Part shown: piece after piece, positions 22,034 through 35,259 of the stretch
Layout: every line of letters begins with the position of its first letter
Numbering within the stretch: the stretch's first letter is position 1
Assembly (NCBI GenBank): GCA_036873135.1
Contig: JAPTYO010000011.1
Location: 5,626,298-5,690,297 of the forward strand
Length of the DNA: 64,000 bases
DNA from: Clarkia xantiana subsp. parviflora
Taxonomy: Eukaryota > Streptophyta > Magnoliopsida > Myrtales > Onagraceae
Direction of reading: 5' to 3'
Translations under genes and position numbers: made by a program
The notes under the pieces: generated by a model
What the model was told of the DNA's origin: nothing
Database searches by the model: none
Seen by the model: only the letters and a program-made list of their open reading frames with translations

Positions 22034-23249
22034 TCGGCGACAAGACATCCATGGCGTCCGTGGTGGTGCTCCGTCATTATCTTGCAAGTAGCTGCGGATT
22101 TACCATTCGATGTTCCTTCACTTTCCATGCAATAGCTCTTCGCCCTTGTTTCGTCTTCGTCGTCGTCTGTCCACGTTCCGACTTGATACGATGATGTTCT
22201 GTACTGTGCTGCTGCTGTCTGGTAATAATTAGGGCTTCTCCATTTCCTTCGAACTCGAAACAATGGCGCCAGTGATCGCCTCCCCTCTTCGATCGCGAAG
22301 CAGCTGCTTTCGGACGTCGATTTATAACCTTCCCACGTCTCGAACAACCTATATTTCTTCATTTTTAACGTCCACGGTTAGAAACTAACTTCATGCATTT
22401 CTATGACAAAAGGGGTAAAATTCTTCCAAAAATCATATTTTGCTGAATTTAGGGTTTAGGGTTTAGAGAATATTTTAGGGTTTAGGGTTGGATGACCTGG
22501 TAAATCGAGTTGCGTTTTCAGGGATGAACCAAGTTTGAGTCCTATTGGAGACTATCACCTTGGAACGGGTTTTAACATTAACACTCCTGTTTCAAAATTA
22601 CGGAAGTAATCTTGTAATATTAAAAAAAAAAAAATTGCCATCAATAGTGACTTTTTTTTTTATCAAGATAAATTGAGTTGTTGCATAAACTTCAATTTAT
22701 TATTATTAAATGGTGGCAAAACCTTGCATGTAATCTAGTGTTGTTTTGTTTCGTTCTTTGTGCACATTGATAGCTATAACTTTTGAGAAATTCGCAATTT
22801 GATAGCTAAACTTTGCAGAAATTTGCTAATTTAGGTTTTGGAAAAACGGTACATGAATTCAGCTAGCAAATAGCAATTGTAAAAAAAGAAAGAGTTTAAC
22901 TAGCAAATATTGTTCATATATATACTCTAAAAACTCATAAGTAGGATATTAGTATTTAAGTATATTGGTAAATCTATATATATATAGTTAGTTAATTAAG
23001 TACCTTCTTGAGAATAGTGATGAGAAGTTTGCCTCTGGCGTCCATGAGGTGCACTTCACTACTAAACTTGCAGTCATAGTTATCGACCCGGTAAGCTAAT
23101 CGACCATCGGAATCGAAGACGGTGCAGCCGTTGCTGTTCATGATCAACGACTTCATCCACACCGTGAACACCTCTCTTTTGGATGAAGATGAAGATGAAG
23201 ATAATGGAATTGAAAGGAAAGTTGATTTTGGATGGATTTTAGATGCCAT
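22034..23249 (-). pseudogene. LURP-one-related (LOR, tubby-like) gene, C-terminal part missing
   Basis: Exon 1 is 23249-23004 (start codon at 23249-23247) and reads VFTVWMKSLIMNSNGCTVFDS, DGRLAYRVDNY and LLITILKK, typical of the LOR/DUF567 fold. After a 647-bp intron a second exon at about 22356-22034 reads YRLFETWEGYK and continues to CLVAEV. It then meets a GTAAGT donor at 22033-22028. LOR proteins normally continue another 35-45 residues to a hydrophobic final strand and helix, and no such exon is visible to the left. The exon 2 acceptor (AATGAAG) has no good pyrimidine tract. A decayed or truncated copy is most likely. Arabidopsis LURP1 is tied to pathogen defence, but function here is unknown. 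Confidence 0.65.
22449..22488 (+). repeat. short telomere-like TTTAGGG repeats
   Basis: TTTAGGGTTTAGGGTTTAG, then after a gap TTTTAGGGTTTAGGGTT. Plant telomere repeat units lie in the LOR intron. It is too short to be a true telomeric tract. Confidence 0.7.
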
Positions 23250-23710
23250 GGATTTGAGTGTGTGTACATTTTGGAGGGAACCCTTTGTTTTTAAAGGGAG
23301 GGTCACTCTCTCTAGCTAGTTACACATATGGGTCAATTATGGAGGTTGTTGAGTCACTAATTAAAGAGTTTTAAATGTTCGTAGTACGTATATCGTGATG
23401 ATAGAAACACCATCCAAATCTAGCTATTGCAAATATATAAAATATAATGGGATAATTTTCTTTATTATAAAAAATAAAATCCATTTAACAAATATATACT
23501 TCTCTTAATTATTATTATGATTTGCACTTTTGGAAATTCAAGTACAAGAAATATGCCTTATAGATAGACTATTTTGAGAATATATTTAACTAAATAATTA
23601 AACAAAAATATAGTATCTTTAGAAAAATTCAGGTTACTACTGGAAGGTAATTCAGTTATTTTCAAATTTCACGTGAAATGTCATTTCAAGTGATAAAAGA
23701 GAAACAATTG

Positions 23711-24290
23711 GAGTTTTTGACCAATTTAGACCCAAAGAACAACCAAATACCAATATAAGCTCCAAAAAAATATATTTACAAATTTAGGTCTGGCCGGGTT
23801 GCCAACCCGGCCAACAGTAAAATTTATTTTTTTATTTTATTTTTTATTTTTACATTTGGCCGAAAAAAAACAGTTCGCCGGGTTGCCCCAATCCGACCTA
23901 ATGTGTAATTATTTTTTTCTTTTTTTTTTCGTTTTATTTAATATAAGTTGTAAAAATAATTTGAAATGTTTTTGTAATTTTTTTTGTTAAAAACCTATTG
24001 GACATGGTGAAACCCTAAGGTAAATTGATAGACATTTACTCTAGGGTTCACCCTGTCCAATAGGTTTTTTAAAAATTTTTACAAAACCATTAGTTTTAAA
24101 TAATTTTTACAACTTCTATTAAATAAAACGAAAAAAAAGTACACATTAGGCCGGTTGAAGCAACCCGGCCAAGTGTTTTTTTTTTTACAGTTGGCTCCCC
24201 AACCCGGCCAGACCTAGATTTGTAAATATATTTTTTTTAGTCTATATTGGTATTTGGTTATTCATTTGGGTCTAAATTGGTCAAAAACTC
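23711..24290. mobile_element. foldback element, 580 bp, near-complete palindrome
   Basis: The whole element is an inverted repeat. It starts GAGTTTTTGACCAATTTAG and ends with the reverse complement. The arms meet at about 24000-24060, where CCTATTGGACA pairs with TGTCCAATAGG. Flanks AAACAATTG (23702-23710) and AAATAATTG (24291-24299) match at 8 of 9 positions, pointing to a Mutator-like foldback MITE. The arms carry GGCCGGGTTG motifs and no coding region. Confidence 0.8.
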
Positions 24291-24299
24291 AAATAATTG

Positions 24300-26155
24300 C
24301 ATAACAATAAACTGACTTCATGTATTTTTTTTTCTTTTTAATTTTCTGAAAAGCATATATATATATATTAGAAACATGGATCAGTTATCATGTAATATGA
24401 TATATCGATTCAATGCTTCATCATTCAATAAGAGATATTAAAGTTAAAACTCTTTAAGCACTGAGAATTAAAAAATATTTATAATTAGTACATAATCCCT
24501 TACAGTCTGATCTGATCCTGGAACAGCAAAAATGTTCACAAATTTTAGGGCTAAAATGGGAAATCGGGTATGTAGGGCCGATGTTGTGGATCTATAGATT
24601 GATGTCTTAACCTAAAAGGGTAGCATGTCTTGACAATTCCTAGATGAACATTTTAGTATGTTGATATTGTATTTGTTAAAAAAAAAATGTAATTTTAAAC
24701 CTACATATGCTATGCAGTATGCACTTATTATGCAGTTTTCTTGGCGATATAATTGACCTATGTTTTCTTACATATGTCCACCTAACCAATGATATTTAAA
24801 TTGGATATATATATATATATATAGCAATCCATAATGCATTATTTGATCTCTTCCAAGGGCCAAATCAGAAACCATATTCCACAACGCTGAGTCGTTCAGA
24901 TAATATTGAACTGATATATAGGGTGCCGTAAAGTATATATTATTACACATTATAATATTGAATTTATTATTAAACATTAAAAGACAACTTTTGTGACGTA
25001 AACTATAATTAATTGTGTAACGAACAAAACATTTGTTAAGAGATTGAAAGCCGTCTATGCATGCCTCCTATCCTACAACATTTAAATATTACGTTTATAT
25101 ATGTCACTTAATTTGTAATTACATAACGGAACTTAAAAAAAAAAAAAAAAAAAAGTCGAAAACAGAAAATGAACCAAGGGGAATGCCTCCACTTTGCAGT
25201 GGATAAGTGCATGTATTATTCTTCAGGTTACTTTAATTTATTGGATATATATATTAATATATAGTGTATATATCTAGAAGAGGCTGATTAGTGATTCATA
25301 CAAAACTTGAGTATATATTATATATAAAGAAGATAAGAAGATGAAGGTTTTATAATAATTATAGTTTGACTTACTAAAAATATAGTTGAATTTGTAATGA
25401 GATTATATAATAAATTAAATTTAAGTAAATGTAAATTTTAATTAAATATAAGTAGTTACACAACATATCTTACCAATGTGCATATTCAACGGTTGAGAAT
25501 TCCACCTCAGATGATCATTTTGTTTGTAAATGATCATGTGAAACATATATAGTTACTCATCGGATTATAGATGAGTACATACGGAGTATGAACGAAGTTA
25601 CTAAGATTTGAGATGTAAGAATTGCCCCTAAACTTTTGAAAATTGTACGTATCCACCTCTTCAAAAAAAATCTTCAGTAAAGTATGTATGTGAATTGTGA
25701 CATCAAAAGCTCTAAAACTAAACTTTAAACTTTAAGTTGATTTAAGTTGGATTATTTCTTTAGACTAGATGTGAAACTTTTTGTTTTGTTTAAAAGTTTA
25801 GAATTTTTAGTTGTGGCATGTCAAATTTTATTTAAATTTTAGATAAAAAAAAAACGTAGAATAGATTTTCAAATGAAACATAATTATTATATTTAATTAT
25901 TTTTAATGCTTTTGGTAAACGAAATAAAACATTATAATACTGGTTTGCGCATGCCAAAAAAAAACCATTACCTAATTTCCTTGCATCATCCATCTCAATT
26001 CCTTGTCTTTACTGACTCGAGCTACATTTGGCCAAATAAAAACTGACTCGAGCTACAATATATATATATATATGCATATGCGTACATTTTTGTCTTTGGC
26101 GGCTTTACATTAACACGAGGATCAATGCACGACAAAGCCAGAAATTATTAATTAG

Positions 26156-26196
<41 letters not shown>

Positions 26197-28504
26197 GTCC
26201 GTCTGGTTGATTCCTTTTTTTTTTTTCTAGCGGTTCGGAATATTAGGTCTCCACTCTTTTATTTTATTTATTTATTATTTATTTAAAAGAAAAAAAAAAT
26301 CTAAAAGTGCAACTGCAAATGAAGCTAAAAGGGCAATATTAGAATATATACACCTTTATTATTTATATATATCTTTTAGGTGCCTTCTGGCTTATTGTAG
26401 GGTTTCTGAGAGTTGGAACAAGAAGGAACAGTTACCCCTCTAAATTAATCCCTTCGTCGCTCCATTTTTGCAAGAATGTTAGGTATGCCAATTTCTAACA
26501 CGGCACATCCACAAATACTATATAGTATCATATTACCATTAAAAAATAAATAAATCATGCGACATTCAAAAGAATAACATGCAATATGAGAGGATTTAAA
26601 TTAAATTGAACATCTAACAAGATAAGAAAATTGCTCGTGCGAATCTGGAATTGTGATAATTACCACGCGAAAAGAAACAAAACATCACACAAGTAATTTA
26701 GTAATAATTATTTAAAATTAACTATTGTTTTTGCATGGTAATTGCATATTGTTTCTTCACATGTTTTTAAAAAATTACTTAATTTCGAAAGTTTATCAAT
26801 TCGGTCAAGGTTATGTGTGATTAGATAAGCCATCAAGGCATAATGGCAAACGGAGTGTTATAGATGTAATAACAATGGGAGTTGGGGGCAATTAGTGGCA
26901 GCTGATGATCCAAAATATGACAAGAAAACACATGAAAAGCTTTTTTAATTTGGCTACATATATATAGGTGCATGTTTTTAATACAGGAAACGTTACTTAA
27001 TTACTAGGTTAGGTTTTAGCTGTAGATCGTGGACTTGGGATCAGTATTAATTATTCTATATCCTTCGAGAATGGAAGATAGTACGTACGTAAAGTAGGAC
27101 TATCTATGCACTTTAACGATTCATTTATATATTCAAATTGGCGTTTATTTCCATAAAAGACAGGATAATATTTTTTTTATGTAACCCGATATTCTTCGAT
27201 TGGAAACTAAATAATTACGAAGGGAAAACAGTCGCGACCGAATTGAAGTGTCAGCACAAATAGACAGAGTAGCTACCAACATAATAGAAAAACTAAAATT
27301 AGCAATTCAAGAAACAAACTTATAAATAGTTTAATTCTGATCGAGATTAGGGCTAGATTTGATCATGATTAGATCATTTAGGTTAGGTGACTTAATTATG
27401 GTTGGACCTAATCTTTGACTAGATCCGAGCTAATCAATCGTGTCAATATTTCGATTGGAACTAATTTAGGGACTAAACGATACCGGAAAAAAATTAGTGT
27501 TATAAATCGGAAGACTAAACTAAATATAATAAAAATTCGGGTGCTTAGTCACGTACAAGTTACATGACTATTTAACGGTAAACATTAACAGTTGACTAAC
27601 AGATGCACTAAAAATATACAAGTTCCAAACATATTGCACTAAAAGTACGCAAAAAAAATGTTTGCACAAAAAACTAACATTGGCCAAACATATTCTACCA
27701 AAAGACCTATTAACCCATTCAAAAATAACAAAGACTCCAAATAAAAAACAACAACTTGGTGAGAATGAACAAATCTGATTCAGCAAAACGGTTAAATCTG
27801 TTAAGAGGAATTGAGTTTCCCACTCTATTAAAGAAGATTGAGCTACTAATAGCCCTGTGCGATAAGGAATAGCGGAAAAGTACCAAGTATATCAAAATTA
27901 CATTCAATCTCATAAACAAACAAGCAGGACCACATGGTGGAGTCGAATAAAAAAATTATCATGATTTTCCAACTAGAGAATGACTGGGATAATTGAGATA
28001 AAGATCAAAGTGATAAGACCGCAGTAGAGAATATTTTAGAAAATCTCTGAGCAGAGTTAACAAATCCCCTCTTACCGACGCTCTTGGCTGGGGCACCCAG
28101 AGGGTGAGTTATGTATAGTTGTCGTTGTGTGGGACGAATGATCTGAGATATTAGATGTTTTCATTGGAGGCGTTGGCAACAATAGAAAAAAAAAAAAGTA
28201 AACATAATAGAGCACAAGACAAATCTCATTGGTAAATTAATTAGCTATAGAAGTGGGCAAAAAAAAAAAAAACTAGCAATAGCATTAATCCTCATAGGAA
28301 ACAATTACAGACAATTATAGAAGCTAGATTGCGATTACTGGATATAGTAATAAGTGTTCATTATGGTGGTGACTTTTGACCGGAGAAAATGTGAATAAAA
28401 ATTATCTCGAAACAAGAAAGAAATAAGAGTTTTCTAAAACAAGGGCAATGACACTATCCAAAGAGACACGGTTCAAGTAGGATAGGCCCCCCGGAATTAG
28501 GCCA
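24300..28504. other. long AT-rich intergenic region
   Basis: No gene is supported on either strand. There are several TA dinucleotide runs (the longest at about 26157-26194). At 27550-27718 a stretch ending AAAAGACCTATTAACCC looks like the right end of a GGGTTA-type Mutator-like element, without a left partner. Confidence 0.5.
26157..26194. repeat. TA microsatellite
   Basis: About 19 uninterrupted TA units. Confidence 0.85.
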
Positions 28505-28761
28505 GGTAAAATTGAATACTGATGCCTTTAGTTCTTGATTGCGGGAAACTTATGTTGGAGTTCAATATATACAAAATTAGACACATGTTTCGTGAAGCTA
28601 GCAAAGTAGCTGATTTTCTGACTAAAAAGGATGTGAACTTGGATGAAATGTTTACAACTATTTTAGAACCCTCTTCAGACTTGATGCGGGTTATTATGTA
28701 TGATGTACCCGGTTTAACCAATTATAGACTCGTAGTTAGTAGTAACTTATTTTTTTACTAG
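28505..28761 (+). pseudogene. LINE RNase H fragment
   Basis: It starts with VKLNTDA in one frame, then shifts to a frame reading IYKIRHMFREASKVADFLTKK. These are the start and the end motifs of the RNase H domain of plant LINEs, with the middle deleted. It lies on the opposite strand from the large LINE that begins 200 bp to the right, so it is an independent remnant. Confidence 0.65.
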
Positions 28762-29021
28762 TTTTGTTGTACTCCTTTTTCTTCTTTAAAAGATGGAAGT
28801 TCTATTTGTAGACAAACAAATTATATCTACCTACTTTGAATATTCCCATTTTACCCTTAGCTCATATTAAATTAATATTTATTTATCTTTACTAAATAGT
28901 AGAGAGGGGAGCCTCATATCATGTCAAATTCAATCTATAGATATCTTATTATCAATATATATCCAAATATACTATTTTTTTTATATAAAAGATGCATATA
29001 TTTAAGAAAAGATATTACACC

Positions 29022-32000
29022 CTAAAGGGAATAACGGAGCAGGACTTCTGGGATATTGGGTTCCAACCAAAGACCCTCAATCCCGGCCAATGCTGCTCGT
29101 TTTCCCAAGTCATGAGCTAAAAAAACAAAGGTTCTACGAACAAAGTTAACTATTACACCCGAGTCTGACACAAGTTTGCAAATATCCGCTAAAAAACAAA
29201 AAAGAGCCGAAGGACAAGAACGAGTTGATGCAATCAAGCGAGCCAAAACTTGGGAGTCTGTCTTTAAGGAAAGAGTGTCGGGAAAATGGTTTTGGAGGAC
29301 CAAACCAGCCTGAAATGCGACAACTTCTGCAACCAATGGATCCGTTCCAGGGGAGTCCACCGCTCCGACGATCTGTCCATCGATATCTACCGAAACCGCT
29401 GACCCATATACGAGCTCACGAACAGTATCCACACCACCATCAGCTATAATGCAAGCAAAAGAGGTGGGTGGGTTGGAGGTAATATCCATCAGATGGCTCC
29501 AAAGTACGGGGGTCCTGGGAGATGTGCATCGGGAGGAGCCTGTATCCGAGAATGTAGTAGAGAGAGTGTCAGCATACAACTTGTTAAAGCGAAAAATTAC
29601 AGACTCAATAGAAGGTGCAATCTTATGAAATATAACCAAATTACGTTCTAGCCAAATAGACCACATCACAACACACTTTTGTTTAAGTAAAGAAATACAC
29701 AAGTTCCCATCGCCTAGATGGTCAAAATCTAGCCAATCTTGAGTGCGCCGGAAGGGGAGAGCCAAAGGGCGAACCATCAGAGGGCTAGCGAACCAGACAC
29801 GTTGCGTAAAGGGGCAAATCCACATTAAGTGATCCCAAGTCTCGTATGCAAGATTGCACAAACAGTAGAAAGGGTCAGCTACTCGTACTCTCTGGATAAA
29901 GGAGGAACCAGGGGGAGGCCGTTAACACAACCCTTCCAGATGAACATCCTAATTTTTTGGGTGACTTGGAGGGACCAAAGTCGAGTCCAAAAGGTAGGAC
30001 TAGCAATCCCAGGGGAAGTAGAAGAAGAAGCCGAAGTGGAGCTCTGGTAGAGATGGTGATATCGAGTTTTACAGAGTAGTTTCCGTGAATCGTATAGTTC
30101 CATGTGAGTTTATCCGGGAGCAGGAACATGAAGAGGGGTAGGTCCTTAATGATGTCTGCCATTACGGGGTGTACTAGTGAATCTAGGAATGTCTTGTTCC
30201 ATCTTCTAGAGGTTGGATGGATAACTTGTGCAACCGAAAATGCGACAGGGTTCTGAAGGGGGAGAACCCATATCGCTAGACTAGGATGATTGGGGACCCA
30301 TGGGTCCATCCAAAAGTTCACAGTTGATCCCGTACCAATACGCCATCGGCTTCCTTCGAATAAAGATGGACGGAGTGCCAAAAGAGTTCTCTAGGGGAGG
30401 GAGTGGGAAGAGGACGCGTAAGTAGTTGAGAAAGGTTCGTGTGTGAGGTACTTCTGGCGAAGAGAGGAGGCCCAGATGAAATTTGTTGAGGTAAGGATGC
30501 GCCAAAGTTGCTTAAGGAGAAGGGCCTTATTGAAAGTACGAAGATCGTGAAATCCAAGGCCTCCGTCTTTTTTGGGAGTTGTAAGTTTGTTCCATGCAAT
30601 CCAATGAATGCCTTTTGCCCGAGAAGAAGTTTGCCACCAGAATGCTCGGATAAGTTGTTCAATTTTATCTAGGGACCCAACAGGAATTTGCAGGCACGAC
30701 ATGGCATACGTGGGAATAGCCGCAACCGTATTCTGAATTAGTATAGCTTTTCCCGCTGGAGAGAGAAGGGAGCTCATCCAGCCTTGAATACGACTGGAGA
30801 TACGGTCCACTAGGCGATTTGCGATGTTCTTCTTTTGTGTGGACCAATCTATGGGGAGTCCCAAGTATAGATCGTCGTCTTTCATGATACGGACCCCAAG
30901 TCTGGTCTTATATCGATCTTGATCACTAGAAGGAACATTCTTGCTGAAACGAATACTTGATTTGGAATAGTCAACCAGTTGACCAAATTCACGAGCATAT
31001 GTGGAAAGTATATCAATAACAGCTGATACGCTGGAATCCGAAGCTTCAAAGAAGAGAAAGCTATCGTCTGCAAAGAATAAGTGATTGATAGGTTTGCAGG
31101 TGGAGCTTGGTTTGATACCTTTAATTAAACCTGCTGTCTGGGCCCATGTCAACTTGGAAGAGAGGGCTTCTCCACACAAGATAAATTGGAAATGCGAAAT
31201 GGGGTCCCCTTGCCGAAGGCCTCTGGAGGAAGGTATGAAGGGCGTTGGTTTTCCGTTAATCAAGAAAGCCAGGTCTGGAGTGGAGATGCATTGCATTACC
31301 CATTGTTGGAATTGAGGTGGGAGGAGTAGGGACTTCATAATACGATGGATGAATGACCATTCCAGTATATCGTAGGCTTTACTCATATCCAGTTTGAAAG
31401 CGATAAGACCAATCTTCCCAACTCGACGATTTTTCATAACATGTAGAAGTTCTTGCGCAAGAAGACAATTGTCCGAAATAAGGCGATTAGGAACAAAAGC
31501 GTTCTTGAAGGGGATATGATTTTGGGTTAACATGTCTTTTGGTCTATGATGTTTGACCACTTTTGAGTTTTGGTCAATGATGTTTTTTTTTTTTTTGCCT
31601 AGTGTTGGTACTATATGTTTGCAGATTTTTCTAATTTTTGTCTAACCGTTACATTCTGTCCATTTTTTGACATGTGCAAGTCACGTGATCCACTCTAAAC
31701 TTTCAATTTAGTCCCTCTAATACTTTCCGAACCTTTTTTTTGTTTAATTTAGTCCTGAAGTCTCAAAATTGACCCCAATTGGACAATATGTCCAATTGAA
31801 ATTTTGAAACTTCGGGACTAAATTGAACAAAAAAAAGGTTATGAAAGTATTAGAGGGACTAAATTGAACAAAATTGAAAGTTTATGGTGGATGACGTGAC
31901 TTGCACATGACAAAAATGGACGGAAAGTAACGGTCGGACCAAAACTAGAAAAATCTGCAAACATATGATACTAAAACTAGGAAAAAAACATCATGGACCA

Positions 32001-33653
32001 AAACCCAAAAATGGTCAAACATCATGGACAAAAAGACCTGCTAACCCTATGATTTTCGGGAGGACCACCTTAAGTCGGTTCGTAAGGATTTTGGAAATGA
32101 TCTTATATGAGGAGTTGCAGAGACTGATAGGCCTCCAGTCAGTAATGCTCTGAGGATGGGCCACTTTTGGAATAAGCACGATATGAGTTTGATTTAATTC
32201 CTTCAGAAGGTGGCCTGATCGGAAGAAGGAGTGTACAGCTTGGAGGAGATCAATGGAAACAATATCCCATGTTGCCTGATAGAATTTTCCGGTGAAGCCA
32301 TCAGGACCAGGAGCTTGTCATGGTGCATATCCGAGATTACAGAAAGAATTTCAGCGTTGGATACAGTGTCCCCCGGGAAAGAAGAGTGGGTCTGAGGGAG
32401 TCTAGTGAGAAGTATATCCAGCAAGTCATAACGAAGGGGAGGAATCCCTGCCTGGAAAATGTGGGAGTAGAACTCTATAATGTGTTCCTGGATTTCGGAA
32501 GGGGTAGAGAGCCATTGGCCATTAGGATCTTTCAACCAATCCAGTCTGTTTCTAGCCCTCCGCATATTGACCGGGGCATGGAAGAATTTGATATTCCGAT
32601 CACCTTGAAGAAGCCAAATCTGTCTTGATTTCTGACGCCAATGAGTTTCCTGACGATTATAAAGCTCGTCCAACCGTTGCTCAAGACAATTGGGGAGAGA
32701 CAAATTTTCCGGAGAATATTGAAGACTGTCTATCTGATTCACAAGTAGTTGATTTCCATTTTGAAATTTCCGAAGACATCTTTATTCCACTGCTTTAGGG
32801 AGAGTCGAAGGCGTTTCAGTTTCAAGGCCAAGGTACATTGAGGGGAGGCGATGAGTTGTTTTTCCCAGGATTGTAGGATTGTAGGGAGGAAGTTTTCGTG
32901 GGAGAGCCACATATGTTCAAATCGGAAAATAGACGGATTGGAGCGTGATCGATTTGTCTCCAATTGGATAAGAAGAGGGCAGTGATCAGACCCCACTCTT
33001 TCTAGGTGAAGAATTGTTGCCAAAGGATAAGCCAAGCGCCACTCCGGGGTGCCAAAAGCACGATCGATTCGTTCTTGGATGAGAAATTTTCCTGAGCGTT
33101 TATTAGACCAGGTGAAATGAGCTCCACAGAAACCAACATCGAGAAGGTTAAGGCTATCAGACCAAGCATGGGATTGGATTAGACGGGCATCCGACACAGA
33201 ATTACCCACAGACTTTTCAGAAGCTTGCCAAATGTCATTAAAGTCTCCCTTAAGGAGCCAAATATGTGACACTTAATTCTGGAAGGCTTGTAGCTTAGCC
33301 CAAAACGCAGGTCGATCAACGAATTTGAAGGGTGCATATATAAAGGTAAAATACCATTGGGGAGAGGCAGGGTTAGGCGAAACTAGACAGTGAAAGAAGT
33401 TCTAGTTTGAGATAGAACCAAGAAAGAGAAAAGATCCCTCGAGGCTAGAACTAATTCCCCATGTGTGTCTATCGGTTCTTGAATGGCTATACTAGAAAAA
33501 CCTAATTTGGTAAGAGTTGAGGTGAGTCGAGGGATATTAGACTTCACTTCAGAGAGGAAAATAATCTTGGGGCACTAGACACCAACTAGAAAGAGAAGGT
33601 GTCGCATTGTCAAGGCCCTGCCGATGCCTTGACAATTCCAGCAAATGGTATTC
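29022..33653 (-). pseudogene. LINE ORF2: endonuclease, reverse transcriptase, RNase H
   Basis: The reading starts at 33653 with MNTICWNCQGIG, the usual opening of the plant LINE endonuclease. It carries in-frame stops, and then reads WLLKGDFNDI and VGSDHCPLLI (catalytic EEP motifs). The reverse transcriptase follows at 32742-30391 (WRPISL, FKLDMSKAYD, GLRQGDPIS, FFADDS). A MITE interrupts it at 31524-32047, between the WRPISL/ILTNRL part and the QNHIPFKNAFVPNR part. The C-terminal zinc-binding region is at about 30381-29880. RNase H is at 29861-29022 (LVAEVVAFQAGL, LKTDSQ, AHDLGKRA). At least four frame changes are needed to follow the protein. Confidence 0.85.
31524..32047. mobile_element. 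Mutator-like foldback MITE inside the LINE, 524 bp
   Basis: It starts GGGTTAACATGTCTTTTGG and ends AAAAAGACCTGCTAACCC. Perfect 9-bp target duplications TATGATTTT lie at 31515-31523 and 32048-32056. The two halves are near-complete inverted repeats meeting around 31785. A 9-bp duplication is the hallmark of Mutator-like elements. It splits the LINE reverse transcriptase, so it arrived after the LINE. Confidence 0.92.
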
Positions 33654-34007
33654 ATTGGGGATGCGAAATAATCATATCATCTAGTGTCGCTAAATCCAGG
33701 AAAATAAGGACAACAGTATCATACGTAGGATCCAAATAATCAGCTTTCCTATGTACGTTTATACTCAAACAAGTGACATCTTCAGCTTGGAATGTATAGA
33801 AACCAGAATAAAAAAATCTGATGCCAAAGGTTAAATAGTTCGGCTACCTGAGTGAAGGGAACTCGAAGACCAGCCGGAATAGAATGACGCCCCCTCCTAG
33901 GGCGAGAACGACGCGTTGCCGGCGCTGAATGTGATCCATGAAGAGGCTCAGGTGGGTGAGGAAAAACTGGTGAAGAACTTCCGAGCAAATCCCTAGTCAC
34001 TCCATCG

Positions 34008-35148
34008 TCAAACTGGTTTCAGTGGGCTCCTGAATGGTAAGTGTGGTTCTTCCGTGTTTCTTGGAGGGCAGATCTTCATCCATATGCATGGGCTCCTTTC
34101 CCGGACGATGAGAGGATTCCGGTGGTGCTTCTGAGGGTCCAGACAGAAACGGGTTAGGGGTTTCAGGGTGAGCCAGGTGATGAAGCCATGAAAGTAGTCC
34201 ATGATCAGAATTTGCTCAGCCATCTCCTGGTCTTCAAGGAAGCGATCATTAGCAGAGATGGATTCCAACCTCAATGCTACAGACAGAGCAACAAGATCAT
34301 CCACTGAGGCCACATTGACAGCGTGTTGCGTAAATCCAGCAGTCAGAGCCGCGAAAGTAGCATCCACAGAGATATAGAATGCATGCTCCACATTCAAAGG
34401 TAATAAATTATTAGAACCACGTGTTTGAGATTGAATTGAGCTAGTTGAATGGTTGCGTCCAGTTCTTTAGAGAAAACTCGTCATAAGGACAGGACCCACT
34501 CGTTGAGCAATCATTCCAACGTTAGCAGCGTTCATAAGATGCGGATGTATGCCCCGAAGTTCGATCCACACCGGGACTTGTGAAGTCGAAATTGATTGTA
34601 TGGGTGAGTGGGTCAGCCTTAGCTAGGACTAAGATGAGGCCATCAATTTGGTATGGGCCATTTTGGAGAACCTCCGAAGCTTGATTTTCCTCTTGAAATT
34701 GGAAAACCCAAATCCTATATTGACGTCGTGTACCATGGACAGCATGAGGGATTCTCCAGTGGGCAGTGGTAAATCTTCGGACGAGATCGATACGCTCATG
34801 TCGGAGACCGAAGAATCGGCCAAACAACACTTGATTCTAGTGAACCATGTTGAGGCCAGTAGTTTCGGAGAGAGCTTGGAGTTGATGATTGATTTGAGGG
34901 AGGAGGGAGTATGGAGATGAGAAGTCTGCTTGTTAGAAGAATTTAAGGGGGGCCTCCAGAAGATGAAAGGGCTGGGAGGTGATGATGATGGGGTTTTGCT
35001 GAGACGCACATGGAAGGATTTGGGGAGCAGGCATGCAGTCCATAATTGGTTTACACGTCATGAGGCAGGGAGAATTTGAGTCAGTTGCACCAAGACGACG
35101 GCGGGGAAATGAAGCGGCAGCTTCAGACGCATGCGAGGTAATGATCAT
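34008..35148 (-). pseudogene. LINE ORF1 (DUF4283-like nucleic-acid-binding protein)
   Basis: The start is at about 35148 (MIITSHASEAAA). Successive frames then carry the protein through FGLRHERIDLVRRFTTAHW and FQFQEENQASEVLQNGPYQI, recognisable as the DUF4283 domain of plant LINE ORF1. A following part ends near 34008. Frame changes near 35000, 34830 and 34450 break it. Confidence 0.65.
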
Positions 35149-35259
35149 TCAATAGATAATTGTTAGGGTTTCTTCGGGGAGATATATATCAAAGAGGGAG
35201 AGAGAACGAGAAGCTGAAAAAGCACCGCTTTTTTTTATTTTTTTTATCCGAATATACTA

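Larger units (their letters stand above)
28975..35244 (-). mobile_element. plant L1-type LINE with RNase H, 6.3 kb, decayed
   Basis: On the minus strand, 5' to 3': 5' UTR, ORF1 with a DUF4283-like domain, ORF2 with endonuclease, reverse transcriptase, a C-terminal zinc-binding region and RNase H, then a short A tail (T run at 28975-28981). The flanks TATCCAAATATACTA (28960-28974) and TATCCGAATATACTA (35245-35259) match at 14 of 15 positions and are read as the target-site duplication, which makes this a full-length insertion. Stops and frameshifts in both ORFs and a MITE in the RT domain show it is dead. Confidence 0.85.

Noticed and set aside
22449..22488. Telomere or chromosome-end signal
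   Set aside because: Only about four TTTAGGG units in an intron. Common as a short interstitial motif in plants.
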